DNA from: Candidatus Gastranaerophilales bacterium
Lineage (GTDB): Bacteria > Cyanobacteriota > Vampirovibrionia > Gastranaerophilales > Gastranaerophilaceae
Assembly (NCBI GenBank): GCA_944322665.1
Contig: CALUPM010000014.1
Span: 1 to 35,155 of the forward strand
Direction of reading: 5' to 3'
Length of the DNA: 35,155 nt
In this document: positions 14,343-21,969 of the stretch, in pieces
Position numbering within the stretch: the first letter of the stretch is position 1
Layout of the letters: each line of letters begins with the position of its first letter
Notes under the pieces: generated by a model
Databases searched by the model: none
Told to the model about the DNA's origin: nothing
What the model saw: the letters and a program-made list of their open reading frames with translations, nothing else
Position numbers and translations under genes: made by a program

Positions 14343-15413
14343 ATGCGTGTAAATTCAATAAATTTTTATAATTCAAATCAGCTTTCTTTCGGGTCTGAAA
14401 ATAAAAATAAAGCTGACAGATCAATGCTTCGAGCAACAAAAGCCATAATGCTTGCAACAGCACTTTCGGCGGCAGCCGGCAGCTGTGATAAACTCAGCGT
14501 TGAACACAATCATTATTTTGATGTACCTGTTGACACTTTTACCAAAACCGAGCTTGTACCGACTCCGGTTCCTCCTCAGGTTATTATCATAGAAAAAGAA
14601 GTTCCCGGTGAAACTGATACAATAATTCAAGAAGTTCCTGTTCCCCAGCCGCCGGATACAATATTTAAAACTGACACATTTGTAATTGAAAAACCTGTTC
14701 CCCAGCCGCCGGATACAATATTTAAAACTGACACATTTGTAATTGAAAAACCGCCGATTATCAAATGGGATACTGCATATATAACATTGCCGCCTGAAAT
14801 TAAGTGGGATACTATATATCTTAAGGGTGACACTGTCTGGATGAAGGAAGACTGGACATCTCCTGTTCCGCCCAAGCAGGAAGAAATTTACGACGAACTC
14901 GGTATTATACCGGGCGGAAACGGCAAATTCTTTATCGCGATGTCATACTATGACAACAAAAACAGCACCTTTGTACAACGACATCTTGACGGACAGGCAA
15001 GTTCAAGAGATGGTAATATTCTCGTATATAACGTAGTTAAGACAAAATGGGATAATGAAGCAGAAGGTGTTATTTTAGGTAAAAATGAAACCTTTGAAAA
15101 GCAGCTTGTTTACCTGTCAGAAGACAGAAGCAGTCTGGGCATGAAGATTATGGCGCCGAAAGTTGATATTAAAGTTTCTAACAATGATAAGAAAACTAAC
15201 TGGAATGTGTTTGAAAAAGGAACTCTTTCAACTCCTGATGCCTGGAAAGATGCAGACGCCTTTTTCGCTGTTCCGAAAGGCGGAATTGTAGAACTTTCAA
15301 ATTCATTCAAATTGAAAAAAGGCTTGACTGACCAATCAGTTACAACAATTAACCCGTACGGAAGCGAATGGGAATTGAAAGACTGGCATGTTGTTAAAGG
15401 CGATGCTGATTAA
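14343..15413 (+). CDS. Exported Pro/Thr-rich repeat protein of unknown function
   Basis: The 356-residue protein is not recognised. Its start is unusual: MRVNSINFYNSNQLSFGSEN precedes a second basic-plus-hydrophobic segment (about 30-47) ending AAAGSC, which could be a late signal peptide with a weak lipobox at Cys48. Next is an extended stalk (about 55-170) of repeated PPDTIFKTDTFVIEKP and IKWDT units, including a 57-nt exact tandem duplication. Then comes a globular region (about 180-356) with many Trp, Asp and Lys residues. The layout is that of a surface-exposed protein with a stalk. GGAGG (about 14332-14336) precedes the ATG. An in-frame later start at Met28 or Met36 would give a normal signal peptide, but the ribosome-binding site favours 14343. 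A terminator follows at 15440. Confidence 0.7.
   Translation: MRVNSINFYNSNQLSFGSENKNKADRSMLRATKAIMLATALSAAAGSCDKLSVEHNHYFDVPVDTFTKTELVPTPVPPQVIIIEKEVPGETDTIIQEVPVPQPPDTIFKTDTFVIEKPVPQPPDTIFKTDTFVIEKPPIIKWDTAYITLPPEIKWDTIYLKGDTVWMKEDWTSPVPPKQEEIYDELGIIPGGNGKFFIAMSYYDNKNSTFVQRHLDGQASSRDGNILVYNVVKTKWDNEAEGVILGKNETFEKQLVYLSEDRSSLGMKIMAPKVDIKVSNNDKKTNWNVFEKGTLSTPDAWKDADAFFAVPKGGIVELSNSFKLKKGLTDQSVTTINPYGSEWELKDWHVVKGDAD
14637..14750 (+). repeat. 57-nt exact tandem duplication in the stalk coding region
   Basis: Bases 14637-14693 and 14694-14750 are identical, each encoding 19 residues with the core PPDTIFKTDTFVIEK. The identity at every base indicates a recent duplication or ongoing repeat-number change. 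Preceding and following codons (EVPGETDT, IKWDT) are diverged relatives of the unit. Confidence 0.92.
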
Positions 15414-15439
15414 TTTTAAATAAAATATGTAAATACCTG

Positions 15440-15476
15440 AACTTCTTTGAAAAATATTTTTCAAAGAAGTTTTTTT
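15440..15476 (+). terminator. Intrinsic terminator after the stalk protein gene
   Basis: AACTTCTTTGAAAA (15440-15453) pairs with TTTTCAAAGAAGTT (15458-15471) perfectly around a 4-nt loop, followed by a T run to 15476. The T run directly precedes the -10 box of the next gene. Confidence 0.85.
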
Positions 15477-15479
15477 ATG

Positions 15480-15485
15480 TATAAT
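15480..15485 (+). promoter_or_regulatory. TATAAT -10 box, probably leaderless promoter
   Basis: A perfect TATAAT ends 6 nt before ATG 15492. The region where a -35 would lie is the upstream terminator stem. There is no ribosome-binding site between box and start codon. Confidence 0.5.
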
Positions 15486-15491
15486 TTTGTT

Positions 15492-15893
15492 ATGAAAACA
15501 CTTGCAAGATTTGTACAGGAAAGGCGCGAGCAGGTTGGATTGTCTGTGACAGGGCTTGCTAAAAGAAGCAATATAGCGCCCGAGATTATCGACGAAATTG
15601 AAAGCGGGAAAGAACTTTTTCTGCCTGTTACCATAAGGCAGAATCTCGCAAAAGGTTTGAAATGCCTTCCTGAAGAAATAAAAAAATACGAAAAAGATTT
15701 CAGCACTGATTTTGTTCCGTTAAGTGTCATTGACAGTTTGAAAGAGCTTATCCTGAACGGTGCGGGCGGCTTAAAATGTCCTAAATGCGGGGCAGATTTG
15801 ATAACGAAGGTTGAGAAAATGTACGACCTTGAGGACAATCTTGTTTTTCATCCGAAAGCCCATTGTTCAAAGTGTGTTTTTCAAATCCATTAG
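15492..15893 (+). CDS. XRE-type HTH protein with C-terminal zinc-finger-like motif
   Basis: From ATG 15492 the product is 133 residues. Residues about 3-60 form an XRE/Cro helix-turn-helix (FVQERREQVGLSVTGLAKRS followed by IDEIESGK). Residues about 95-133 carry CPKCGAD and HCSKC spaced by about 27 residues, suggesting a zinc ribbon. The frame is open to a TTG at 15447, but the first 15 codons would come from the upstream terminator and promoter, so 15492 is preferred. The last bases overlap the convergent TPR lipoprotein gene by 4 nt. It is probably a transcription regulator with unknown targets. Confidence 0.72.
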   Translation: MKTLARFVQERREQVGLSVTGLAKRSNIAPEIIDEIESGKELFLPVTIRQNLAKGLKCLPEEIKKYEKDFSTDFVPLSVIDSLKELILNGAGGLKCPKCGADLITKVEKMYDLEDNLVFHPKAHCSKCVFQIH

Positions 15894-16447
15894 AGATTTT
15901 CTTTAACAAGGGTTTGAATGTGCCGCCTTACATCCGGTGTAATCAAAAGGTCCGGTTCACGGTATGTGAATTCGTCAAGTGTTGTGATTGCTTTTCTGAT
16001 GTCGCCGGTCTGTTCGTAAAGCATGCCGCGCATTACAAGGTTCAGAGGGTTTGAGTTTTCTCTTGTTTCCTGAAGTTTTTTGTCTGTAATATTAAGCGCA
16101 TTGTAGCATTCGGCAAGATTTTTGTAGTATTTGAGGTTAAGGCTGAACTGTAAAATTGCGCGCTCAAAGCAGTCTACCGCAAGGTCAGGCGCGCCGATTT
16201 TCATATAAACTTCCCCGAGATTGTTGTAATAAACCGCTGTTGCCTGTGTGTTCGGGTTAAGGCTTATTGCGATTTTGAATTCCTGAATTGCCGGATAATA
16301 AAGCCTGTCCTGAACGTAATTAAGGCCTTTGTTGTTGTGGATGTATGCGTTTCTGACCGCATCAATCTCATAAACATCAGGCTTTTTGTAGCCGCAGGTT
16401 AAAAACGTCAAAAATATGAGAAAAAATATTGCAGATGTTTTTTTCAT
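15890..16447 (-). CDS. TPR-repeat lipoprotein-like protein
   Basis: The 185-residue protein begins with a basic and hydrophobic leader ending FLTC (Cys18), a possible but atypical lipobox. The rest is helical with recognisable tetratricopeptide repeats: YYPAIQEFKIAISLNPN, AVYYNNLGEVYMKIG, DLAVDCFERAI and NLVMRGMLYEQTGDIRKAI. TPR proteins of this size typically serve as envelope assembly or scaffolding factors. It is the last gene of a minus-strand run, 23 nt after the MBL hydrolase gene. The specific partner is unknown. Confidence 0.75.
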   Translation of the reverse strand: MKKTSAIFFLIFLTFLTCGYKKPDVYEIDAVRNAYIHNNKGLNYVQDRLYYPAIQEFKIAISLNPNTQATAVYYNNLGEVYMKIGAPDLAVDCFERAILQFSLNLKYYKNLAECYNALNITDKKLQETRENSNPLNLVMRGMLYEQTGDIRKAITTLDEFTYREPDLLITPDVRRHIQTLVKENL

Positions 16448-16470
16448 AAAAAATTCCGTTTAGTCTTGCT

Positions 16471-17397
16471 TTAGAGAAGTTCGACTTCCATTCCTTCATA
16501 AGCAAGTTTTATGTTATCGGTTTCATATTGTTTTTTAATGGAATTAAGTTTTTTGTCATCATAGGCAGGGTCAAAATGGAAAAAGATTAAATTTTTAGCG
16601 TTTGCCTGTTTTGCGCAATCAACTGCCATATCGAAAGTTGAGTGTCCGTAACCCTGTTTTGGCACGAATTTATTCAGGTAATCTTCGGTTGTATATTGCG
16701 CGTCGTGGATTAAGAGGTCACAGCCGCGCGCAAAGTTTGTGAGTTTTGCATCTCCGCCCTGGTAGCTTTCTTTGTCCGTTGCATAGACCATAACTTTGTC
16801 TTTGTATTTTATTTTGTAAATCAAAACACCTTCCTGCGGGTGTGCGTAAGAGCGATAGTATGTAATCAAAACATCATCTTTCCCGATTTTTTCATCTTCG
16901 GGAGTTTCAATTCTTTTTATAACAATTTCGGAATTCTTTTTAATAATGATTCCTTCGGATTCGTTAAGGTCGGAAATTTCGAGGTTTCCGGCAATGTCGC
17001 CCAGATCCAGCGGGAATGATTTGCCGAACAGAAGATTTGCAAGTTCATCCGAAAGATTTTCGTCATAATTTGCGTTTCCGAAAACCTTTATTGTGGTGGA
17101 CGGGATATGCAGGGGTCTGAAAAATGTAAACCCTTGAATGTGATCCTGATGGATATGGGAGATTAAAACAATAGCCTTAATCGGGGTTCTGCCGGAATTT
17201 GAAACGCCCGAGGCAATGTATTTTTCCATAAGTGCGTTGCCAGTGTCAATAAGTCCCGTTCCGGCATCAAGAATAATCAAATGTCCGCCTGCATTGACTT
17301 CGACGCAGGAAGTGTTGCCTCCGTAAGTCAGAAATTCTTTTTTTGCAACTGGATAGCTGCCTCTGACACCTCTGAATTTTATGCTGAATTCGCTCAT
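16471..17397 (-). CDS. MBL-fold metal-dependent hydrolase
   Basis: The 308-residue protein is a metallo-beta-lactamase-fold hydrolase. It shows GVRGSYPV and TYGGNTSCVEV near the N-terminus, the metal-binding SHIHQDHIQGF (HxHxDH), later ATDKES and LLIHDAQYT, then GHST and a late FFHFDP. The GVRGS/GGNTSC form is typical of a bacterial group related to class II cyclic-nucleotide phosphodiesterases and RNase Z-like enzymes. The substrate cannot be told from sequence; a phosphodiester is likely. There is no signal peptide, so it is cytoplasmic. GGAGG precedes the ATG. It sits in an operon 15 nt after the metallophosphoesterase gene. Confidence 0.85.
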   Translation of the reverse strand: MSEFSIKFRGVRGSYPVAKKEFLTYGGNTSCVEVNAGGHLIILDAGTGLIDTGNALMEKYIASGVSNSGRTPIKAIVLISHIHQDHIQGFTFFRPLHIPSTTIKVFGNANYDENLSDELANLLFGKSFPLDLGDIAGNLEISDLNESEGIIIKKNSEIVIKRIETPEDEKIGKDDVLITYYRSYAHPQEGVLIYKIKYKDKVMVYATDKESYQGGDAKLTNFARGCDLLIHDAQYTTEDYLNKFVPKQGYGHSTFDMAVDCAKQANAKNLIFFHFDPAYDDKKLNSIKKQYETDNIKLAYEGMEVELL

Positions 17398-17412
17398 TGT
17401 TTCCCTCCGAAA

Positions 17413-18390
17413 TTAATCCTTTTTAATCTCAAAAATCCCCGAATGGTCTTTTTCTTCTCCTGAATAAATATTGGAGGCAAAAACCATGATTTTTGAAAGT
17501 TTTTGTAAATTTGTCAGACGTGTTTCTTTGTATGTGATATCAAAAACAACTTTTTTGCGATGGTTTGTAACTTTTATAATCCTGAATGCGTTCGGGTAAG
17601 ACACAAGTGCCGGCGTACTTACATAGAGAACATTGTCACGCTGCGTAATTTTTGCGGCATGATAGTGCCCCTGAAATACTGCAATCGGATTTTTATGTTT
17701 TTCAATAATTGTCTGCACGTCATTAGCATTAAGAAGAAGGTGGCTTGCGCTTGCAAAAGGTTCAATGACCGGAACATGCATAAATATTAAGACAGTATCT
17801 TTTCCGGCGTCATCAAGCTCTTTATCAAGCCACTCAAGCTGTTCTTCACTTATTTGCCCGTTGCTTGTGAGTCTGTCGCGTATGATAGTATCAAGAACTA
17901 TTACTTTGTAGCCTTTCTGGGGCGCGAAAGAATAATAAGGTTTTTTGAAATCAAAAGAAGGGTTTGCTTTGTGCACCATGCTCAGATAAACTTCCGGCGT
18001 AAGATATCCGCCAAGGCACGTGTCGTGGTTTCCGAAAGTTACATACCACGGATAAACGAGTTTCTGCGCGTGCGGAAGGAATGCCCGCAATTCTTTTTCA
18101 AAAGACTTGTCTATCTGGTCGCCCGTGAACATTACAAAATTAATATTCGGCGTTTCATTAATCTGCGCGATTGCATCATCAAGAAGTTTGTCTGATTCCG
18201 CGCGGAGTTTATATGAGGTATTGTCGTCGCCGGTGTAAAAATGAACGTCGCTTATCTGGGCAAACTTTAGAGAAGAAGCTGCGCTGTAGCATTGAAGCCC
18301 GTATGCAAGAACTGCCGCAAGCAATATTGTACACAGAGCGTTTGCAAGTTTAAGTATGGCTGATTCTTTCTTTTTCATACGTTTTTTCAT
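17413..18390 (-). CDS. Membrane-anchored calcineurin-like metallophosphoesterase
   Basis: The 325-residue protein has an N-terminal basic stretch (MKKRMKKKESA) and one hydrophobic segment (about 15-36), so it is probably anchored in the inner membrane with the enzyme outside. The five metallophosphoesterase motifs are clear: ISDVHFY (D-x-H), TGDQID (GDxxD-like), FGNHDTC (GNHD), FMHVP (H) and FQGHYHAAK (GHxH). The family cleaves phosphomonoesters or diesters with two metals. The ATG overlaps the stop of the upstream TPR gene by 4 nt, indicating translational coupling. The substrate is unknown; nucleotides or lipid-linked phosphates are possible. Confidence 0.88.
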   Translation of the reverse strand: MKKRMKKKESAILKLANALCTILLAAVLAYGLQCYSAASSLKFAQISDVHFYTGDDNTSYKLRAESDKLLDDAIAQINETPNINFVMFTGDQIDKSFEKELRAFLPHAQKLVYPWYVTFGNHDTCLGGYLTPEVYLSMVHKANPSFDFKKPYYSFAPQKGYKVIVLDTIIRDRLTSNGQISEEQLEWLDKELDDAGKDTVLIFMHVPVIEPFASASHLLLNANDVQTIIEKHKNPIAVFQGHYHAAKITQRDNVLYVSTPALVSYPNAFRIIKVTNHRKKVVFDITYKETRLTNLQKLSKIMVFASNIYSGEEKDHSGIFEIKKD

Positions 18391-19298
18391 ACACCGTTTT
18401 GAATTTTATTTGTAACTTTTGCTTTTATTTCATTATACTTTACTTTTAATTCCGTATCATCATTAGATAGAATGATTGCCTTTTCGAGGTTCAGAAGAGC
18501 ATTATTCAAGTCCCCTGTTGCATAATAGCTTAAGCCTAAAAATTTATAAACGTCGGAATTTTGAATTTGAGAGGCTATTTTTTCAAGAGAAGTCTGCGCT
18601 TTTTTGTAGTTGCCGCGTTTAAAGAGGATAAGTCCTTCAAGATATCTGTATTCGATTGTATCTTCAAGCGCAATCGCCGTAACAACATCGGTTTCTGCAT
18701 CATTGTAGCGTCCGAGTTCGGTTTCAACCCTTGCACGCATTGCGTAAGCATAGCTTTCCTGCTGGTTGTAAGCGATAAATTGTGTCAGAACAGGATAGGC
18801 TTCATTGTAATTTTTCATTTCAAAATAGCAGATTCCGATATACAAAAGCGGCGCGGAGGACTGGTTTGTGAAATTAAGCGCGTTTTGATAATACTGCAGA
18901 GCTTTTGAATACTGTTTTTCTTTTCTGAAAAAATGTCCGGCAAGCATATTCTGCCAGTAGCCGCCCTGTGCGGCAGCCTCTGTCAGAAGCTGCATTTGAG
19001 ATTGTTTATTGCCTGTTTTAAGGGCATTTTGCGCCTGAACAAGCTTTGCATCCGAAGATACAACTGCTGATGGAGTTTTTCCTGTTTGAACCTGCTGTAA
19101 AAAAGTGTTTATATTTGTGGCTTCTTTATTAGCAGGGTCAATAGAAAGTATTTTGTTAATATATTCCTGAGCGGTTGCATAATTCCCTGATACTGCATAA
19201 CTCGTTGCAATATCAAGGTAATCGTCCGTTATCTCGTTTGCACGGACAGGCATTGAAATCAGAATTGAAACGACAATGAATAAAAAAGCTTTTTTCAT
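18387..19298 (-). CDS. Secreted TPR-repeat protein
   Basis: From ATG 19298 the protein is 303 residues with a signal peptide (KKAFLFIVVSILISMPVRA) followed by about six to seven TPR units, such as DIATSYAVSGNYATAQEYIN, KALQYYQNALNFTN, APLLYIGICYFEMKNYNEA and ALLNLEKAIIL. The open frame extends up to 19403 within the end of the GH13 gene, but those 35 residues would bury the signal peptide, and a TATAAT lies 6 nt before 19298. It starts a unit with the metallophosphoesterase (4-nt overlap), the MBL hydrolase and the TPR lipoprotein. Likely a periplasmic scaffold; no known family name is justified. Confidence 0.82.
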   Translation of the reverse strand: MKKAFLFIVVSILISMPVRANEITDDYLDIATSYAVSGNYATAQEYINKILSIDPANKEATNINTFLQQVQTGKTPSAVVSSDAKLVQAQNALKTGNKQSQMQLLTEAAAQGGYWQNMLAGHFFRKEKQYSKALQYYQNALNFTNQSSAPLLYIGICYFEMKNYNEAYPVLTQFIAYNQQESYAYAMRARVETELGRYNDAETDVVTAIALEDTIEYRYLEGLILFKRGNYKKAQTSLEKIASQIQNSDVYKFLGLSYYATGDLNNALLNLEKAIILSNDDTELKVKYNEIKAKVTNKIQNGV

Positions 19299-19304
19299 AT
19301 TCAG

Positions 19305-19310
19305 ATTATA
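19305..19310 (-). promoter_or_regulatory. TATAAT -10 box for the TPR operon, probably leaderless
   Basis: Plus-strand attata at 19305-19310 is TATAAT on the minus strand and ends 6 nt before the ATG at 19298. It lies in the 22-nt gap after the GH13 gene. The -35 position (about 19328-19333) is weak. Confidence 0.5.
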
Positions 19311-19320
19311 GCATGAACGG

Positions 19321-20877
19321 TTATTTTCCGACATTGAAATCCTCCACAAGAAGCACCTGAATTTCTCCCGGTTTGAATTTTGCTTTGAATTTGTTGTCTT
19401 CAAAAACAGGAACGCTGTTTATTTTTATCGGAATTGCAATTAATTTGTCGTTGTATTTCGGAACTTTAATTATGCTTTCATTGATATCCGAAAAGTTCAG
19501 ATTGCCGAATACGAGAACGGTTGTGTTGTCATGGCTGATTGCATAAGCAAAGACAGCAGGATTTGAGGATTTGAGAATAGTAAATTTTCCGTTAGCAATC
19601 ATCGGTGCGATTACATTTTTAAATTTTACCGCGCTTATGAAGCTGTCATTCAGCACCTGATTGGTAAGTCCGGGTTTTCTTGAAAAATTAAAAATGTCGA
19701 TTTTCCCTCTGTGTGCAAAATAATATTCATCATCAGTGTACGTTTCGGAGGCTTTTTTGTTTGCCCAGAAATAGACGTAATTATCTCCGGTTTGAATACC
19801 GTCGACAAAATAGGCGTTCAATGGAAGGGTTGCATTGAGCCAGAAAATCATGTCGCTGTACGGAATTCCGTTGACAAGCACGGGGCTGATTTCATCGTGC
19901 GTCGTGAAGCTTCCGATAACGGATTTCGGTTCTTTAAATTTTGTACGGAGTTCGTTGTTGAATTTTACGTGTTTATAAAGGTCAGAGGCTTTTTTCCAGT
20001 CCTTGAGGTTGAACCAGCTTCCGTAATATCCGTCAAAACCGGCTTCCAGAAGTTTGTTATACGGTGTATAAACCCCGTAATTTGATAACGGTGTTGTCCA
20101 GCTGTCCGAACTTTCCGCAAGCCACATAAACTGCATATCTTTTTTTCTGGAATAATCAATCAGTTCTTTCCAGAATTTTGCGGGTTTTAAGGGTGCAACA
20201 TCAGCTCTGATTCCGTCTGCGCCGAGGTCAATTGCCATATCGACAAAACCTTTGTATAAATTATAAACATCACGGTTAATTTTGTCTTCCGTACCGGCGT
20301 TTAAAAGCCTTACGTCCGTCCAGTCAGACGGAACAACCGGCTGATTGTTTTTATCTTTTACGAACAATTCCGGGTGCTGAAGATAAAGGTCATAAGAGCC
20401 GCAGGCCGGAAGGTCAAGAATTACGCGGATTTTTCTTTTGTGAGCTTCCGTGAAGAACTTTCTTGCCTGATTTTCAAGAGTAAGTGGTGAATTTTTATCT
20501 TTTAACTGGGGATTAAGAGTGTTGAATGATGATGCCGCATAAATTGAACCTGCAGTGCCGAGTGCTTTTGTTTTCCCCACAGGCGTAACCGGCTGGACGT
20601 GAATTGTGTTTATGCCGGATTCTTTAAGCTCATCAAGTCTTTCTATTGCGTTTATAAAAGTCCCGCTTTCTTCGCCCTCGCTGAATTCAATTATCCCGTC
20701 GCCGTCTGTGTCATTTGCGTTAAAGGTTCTTATATTCAATTCGTAAATGGAAGCTCCGTTTGAGAGAAAAAGTTTTCTTAAATCATTTACCCAGACCTGC
20801 CCTGATGCGAATGCTTTTGCGCACGGTAGAAATGTAAGACCTAAGATAATTAAAGCGATTTTAAATTTTTTAAACAT
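19321..20877 (-). CDS. Exported GH13 (alpha-amylase family) protein with EF-hand-like loop
   Basis: The 518-residue protein has a signal peptide (residues about 1-25, ending KAFA-SGQ). It shows the GH13 barrel motifs: YELNIRTF (strand 1), VILDLPA (region I), DGIRADVAPL with nucleophile Asp226 (region II), WLAES with acid/base Glu255 (region III) and SFTTHDE with Asp328 (region IV). The catalytic triad is intact, so it should act on alpha-glucans in the periplasm or outside. Region I ends DLPACGSYD instead of the usual DxxxNH, so the His/Asn there is missing. Between strand 1 and the first helix is a perfect 12-residue calcium loop, DTDGDGIIEFSE (56-67). AGGGG precedes the ATG. Exact specificity cannot be given. 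Confidence 0.88.
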   Translation of the reverse strand: MFKKFKIALIILGLTFLPCAKAFASGQVWVNDLRKLFLSNGASIYELNIRTFNANDTDGDGIIEFSEGEESGTFINAIERLDELKESGINTIHVQPVTPVGKTKALGTAGSIYAASSFNTLNPQLKDKNSPLTLENQARKFFTEAHKRKIRVILDLPACGSYDLYLQHPELFVKDKNNQPVVPSDWTDVRLLNAGTEDKINRDVYNLYKGFVDMAIDLGADGIRADVAPLKPAKFWKELIDYSRKKDMQFMWLAESSDSWTTPLSNYGVYTPYNKLLEAGFDGYYGSWFNLKDWKKASDLYKHVKFNNELRTKFKEPKSVIGSFTTHDEISPVLVNGIPYSDMIFWLNATLPLNAYFVDGIQTGDNYVYFWANKKASETYTDDEYYFAHRGKIDIFNFSRKPGLTNQVLNDSFISAVKFKNVIAPMIANGKFTILKSSNPAVFAYAISHDNTTVLVFGNLNFSDINESIIKVPKYNDKLIAIPIKINSVPVFEDNKFKAKFKPGEIQVLLVEDFNVGK

Positions 20878-20969
20878 TCAGCTATCCCCTGTTTTTAAAA
20901 TAATAACATCCCTTCCAGAATTTTAGCAGAATTAAATTATTATTGCAAGAAATAAGCCCTTCAGGCGGT

Positions 20970-20998
20970 TTGCTAAATAAAAAATTTTAATATATAAT
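20970..20998 (+). promoter_or_regulatory. Strong sigma-70-type promoter for the ROK kinase operon
   Basis: TTGCTA (20970-20975), 17 nt, TATAAT (20993-20998), then 9 nt to ATG 21008. Transcription would begin about 2-4 nt before the start codon, so the mRNA is essentially leaderless. Confidence 0.65.
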
Positions 20999-21007
20999 TT
21001 CATTGAT

Positions 21008-21967
21008 ATGAAGAAATATGCAATAGGAATAGATTTAGGCGGAACAAAGATTTTGACGGCTCTTGTAAACAGAGAAACCGGAGAGGTTCTTGCATCTGTC
21101 AAGAAAAAAACAAAAAAAGAAAAAGGCCCCGATAACATAATCCGCAAAATGACGGAAGGAATTGAAGAGCTTTTTGAAGAAACAAAAGTCAAAAAAGATG
21201 AAATTTCTTCAATCGGAATCGGCGCCGCAGGGCAGATTGACAGGGAAAACGGGATTTTAACCGGCGCTCCGAATCTTGACTGTTATAATTTAAATATACG
21301 GGATTTAATTTCAGACCATTTTGATTTGCCCGTATATTTAGGAAACGATGTTGAAATTGCGACAATCGGGGAAATGAAATTCGGCGCTGCAAAAGGATGT
21401 GATGATTTTGTATGTATATTTGTCGGAACAGGCGTCGGGTCGGCAATTGTGAAAAACGGAGAAATAATCCGCGGAGCGACAGGAACAGCAGGTGAAATCG
21501 GGCATATTATAGTTGATTTAAACGGACGTCCGTGTGCATGCGGTGCGCATGGATGTCTTGAGGCTTACGCATCAAGGTCTGCAATAGAAAAAAGAATTGA
21601 GGGCGCACTCAAAAAAGGCAGACATTCAGTTATTCAGGAATACCTTCAGGACGGCAAATTAATTACTTCCGGCATGATTAGAAAATCAATCGAAAGAGAT
21701 GACGAACTTGTAAAATCCTGCGTGGATGAAGCAAGCGAATATCTTTCCGGCGGAATTGCCAGTATTATCAATTTTGTAAACCCGAAATTGATTGTGCTCG
21801 GCGGCGGATTGATTGAGGCTGTTGATTATTTTTATCAAACAACAATAAAAAAAGCAAGAACAAAATCGCTTCCTGTTCCGGCAGGCAAAATAGAATTTAA
21901 AAAAGCGGCGCTCGGGGATTTTTCCGGGGTTGTCGGAGCAGCTTTTTTAGAGGATAGAAATTTATAA
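21008..21967 (+). CDS. ROK-family sugar kinase (glucokinase-like)
   Basis: The 319-residue protein has the ROK phosphate loop GIDLGGTKI (about 7-15), GAAGQID, the sugar-binding LGNDVEIATIGE, FVGTGVGSAIV, TGTAGEIGH, and the ROK zinc motif CACGAHGCLEAYAS. It lacks the N-terminal DNA-binding domain of ROK repressors, so it is a kinase. Glucose is the commonest substrate of such proteins, with N-acetyl sugars as alternatives. It starts right after a strong promoter without a ribosome-binding site. The GT9 gene follows after 2 nt, so both are in one operon. This is a plausible start of sugar metabolism following amylase products, but that link is inference. Confidence 0.88.
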   Translation: MKKYAIGIDLGGTKILTALVNRETGEVLASVKKKTKKEKGPDNIIRKMTEGIEELFEETKVKKDEISSIGIGAAGQIDRENGILTGAPNLDCYNLNIRDLISDHFDLPVYLGNDVEIATIGEMKFGAAKGCDDFVCIFVGTGVGSAIVKNGEIIRGATGTAGEIGHIIVDLNGRPCACGAHGCLEAYASRSAIEKRIEGALKKGRHSVIQEYLQDGKLITSGMIRKSIERDDELVKSCVDEASEYLSGGIASIINFVNPKLIVLGGGLIEAVDYFYQTTIKKARTKSLPVPAGKIEFKKAALGDFSGVVGAAFLEDRNL

Positions 21968-21969
21968 CT

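Noticed and set aside
14627-14875. Minus-strand frame with repeated VSGGWGTGFSITNVSVLNI
   Set aside because: Shadow of the tandem duplication in the stalk gene on the opposite strand.
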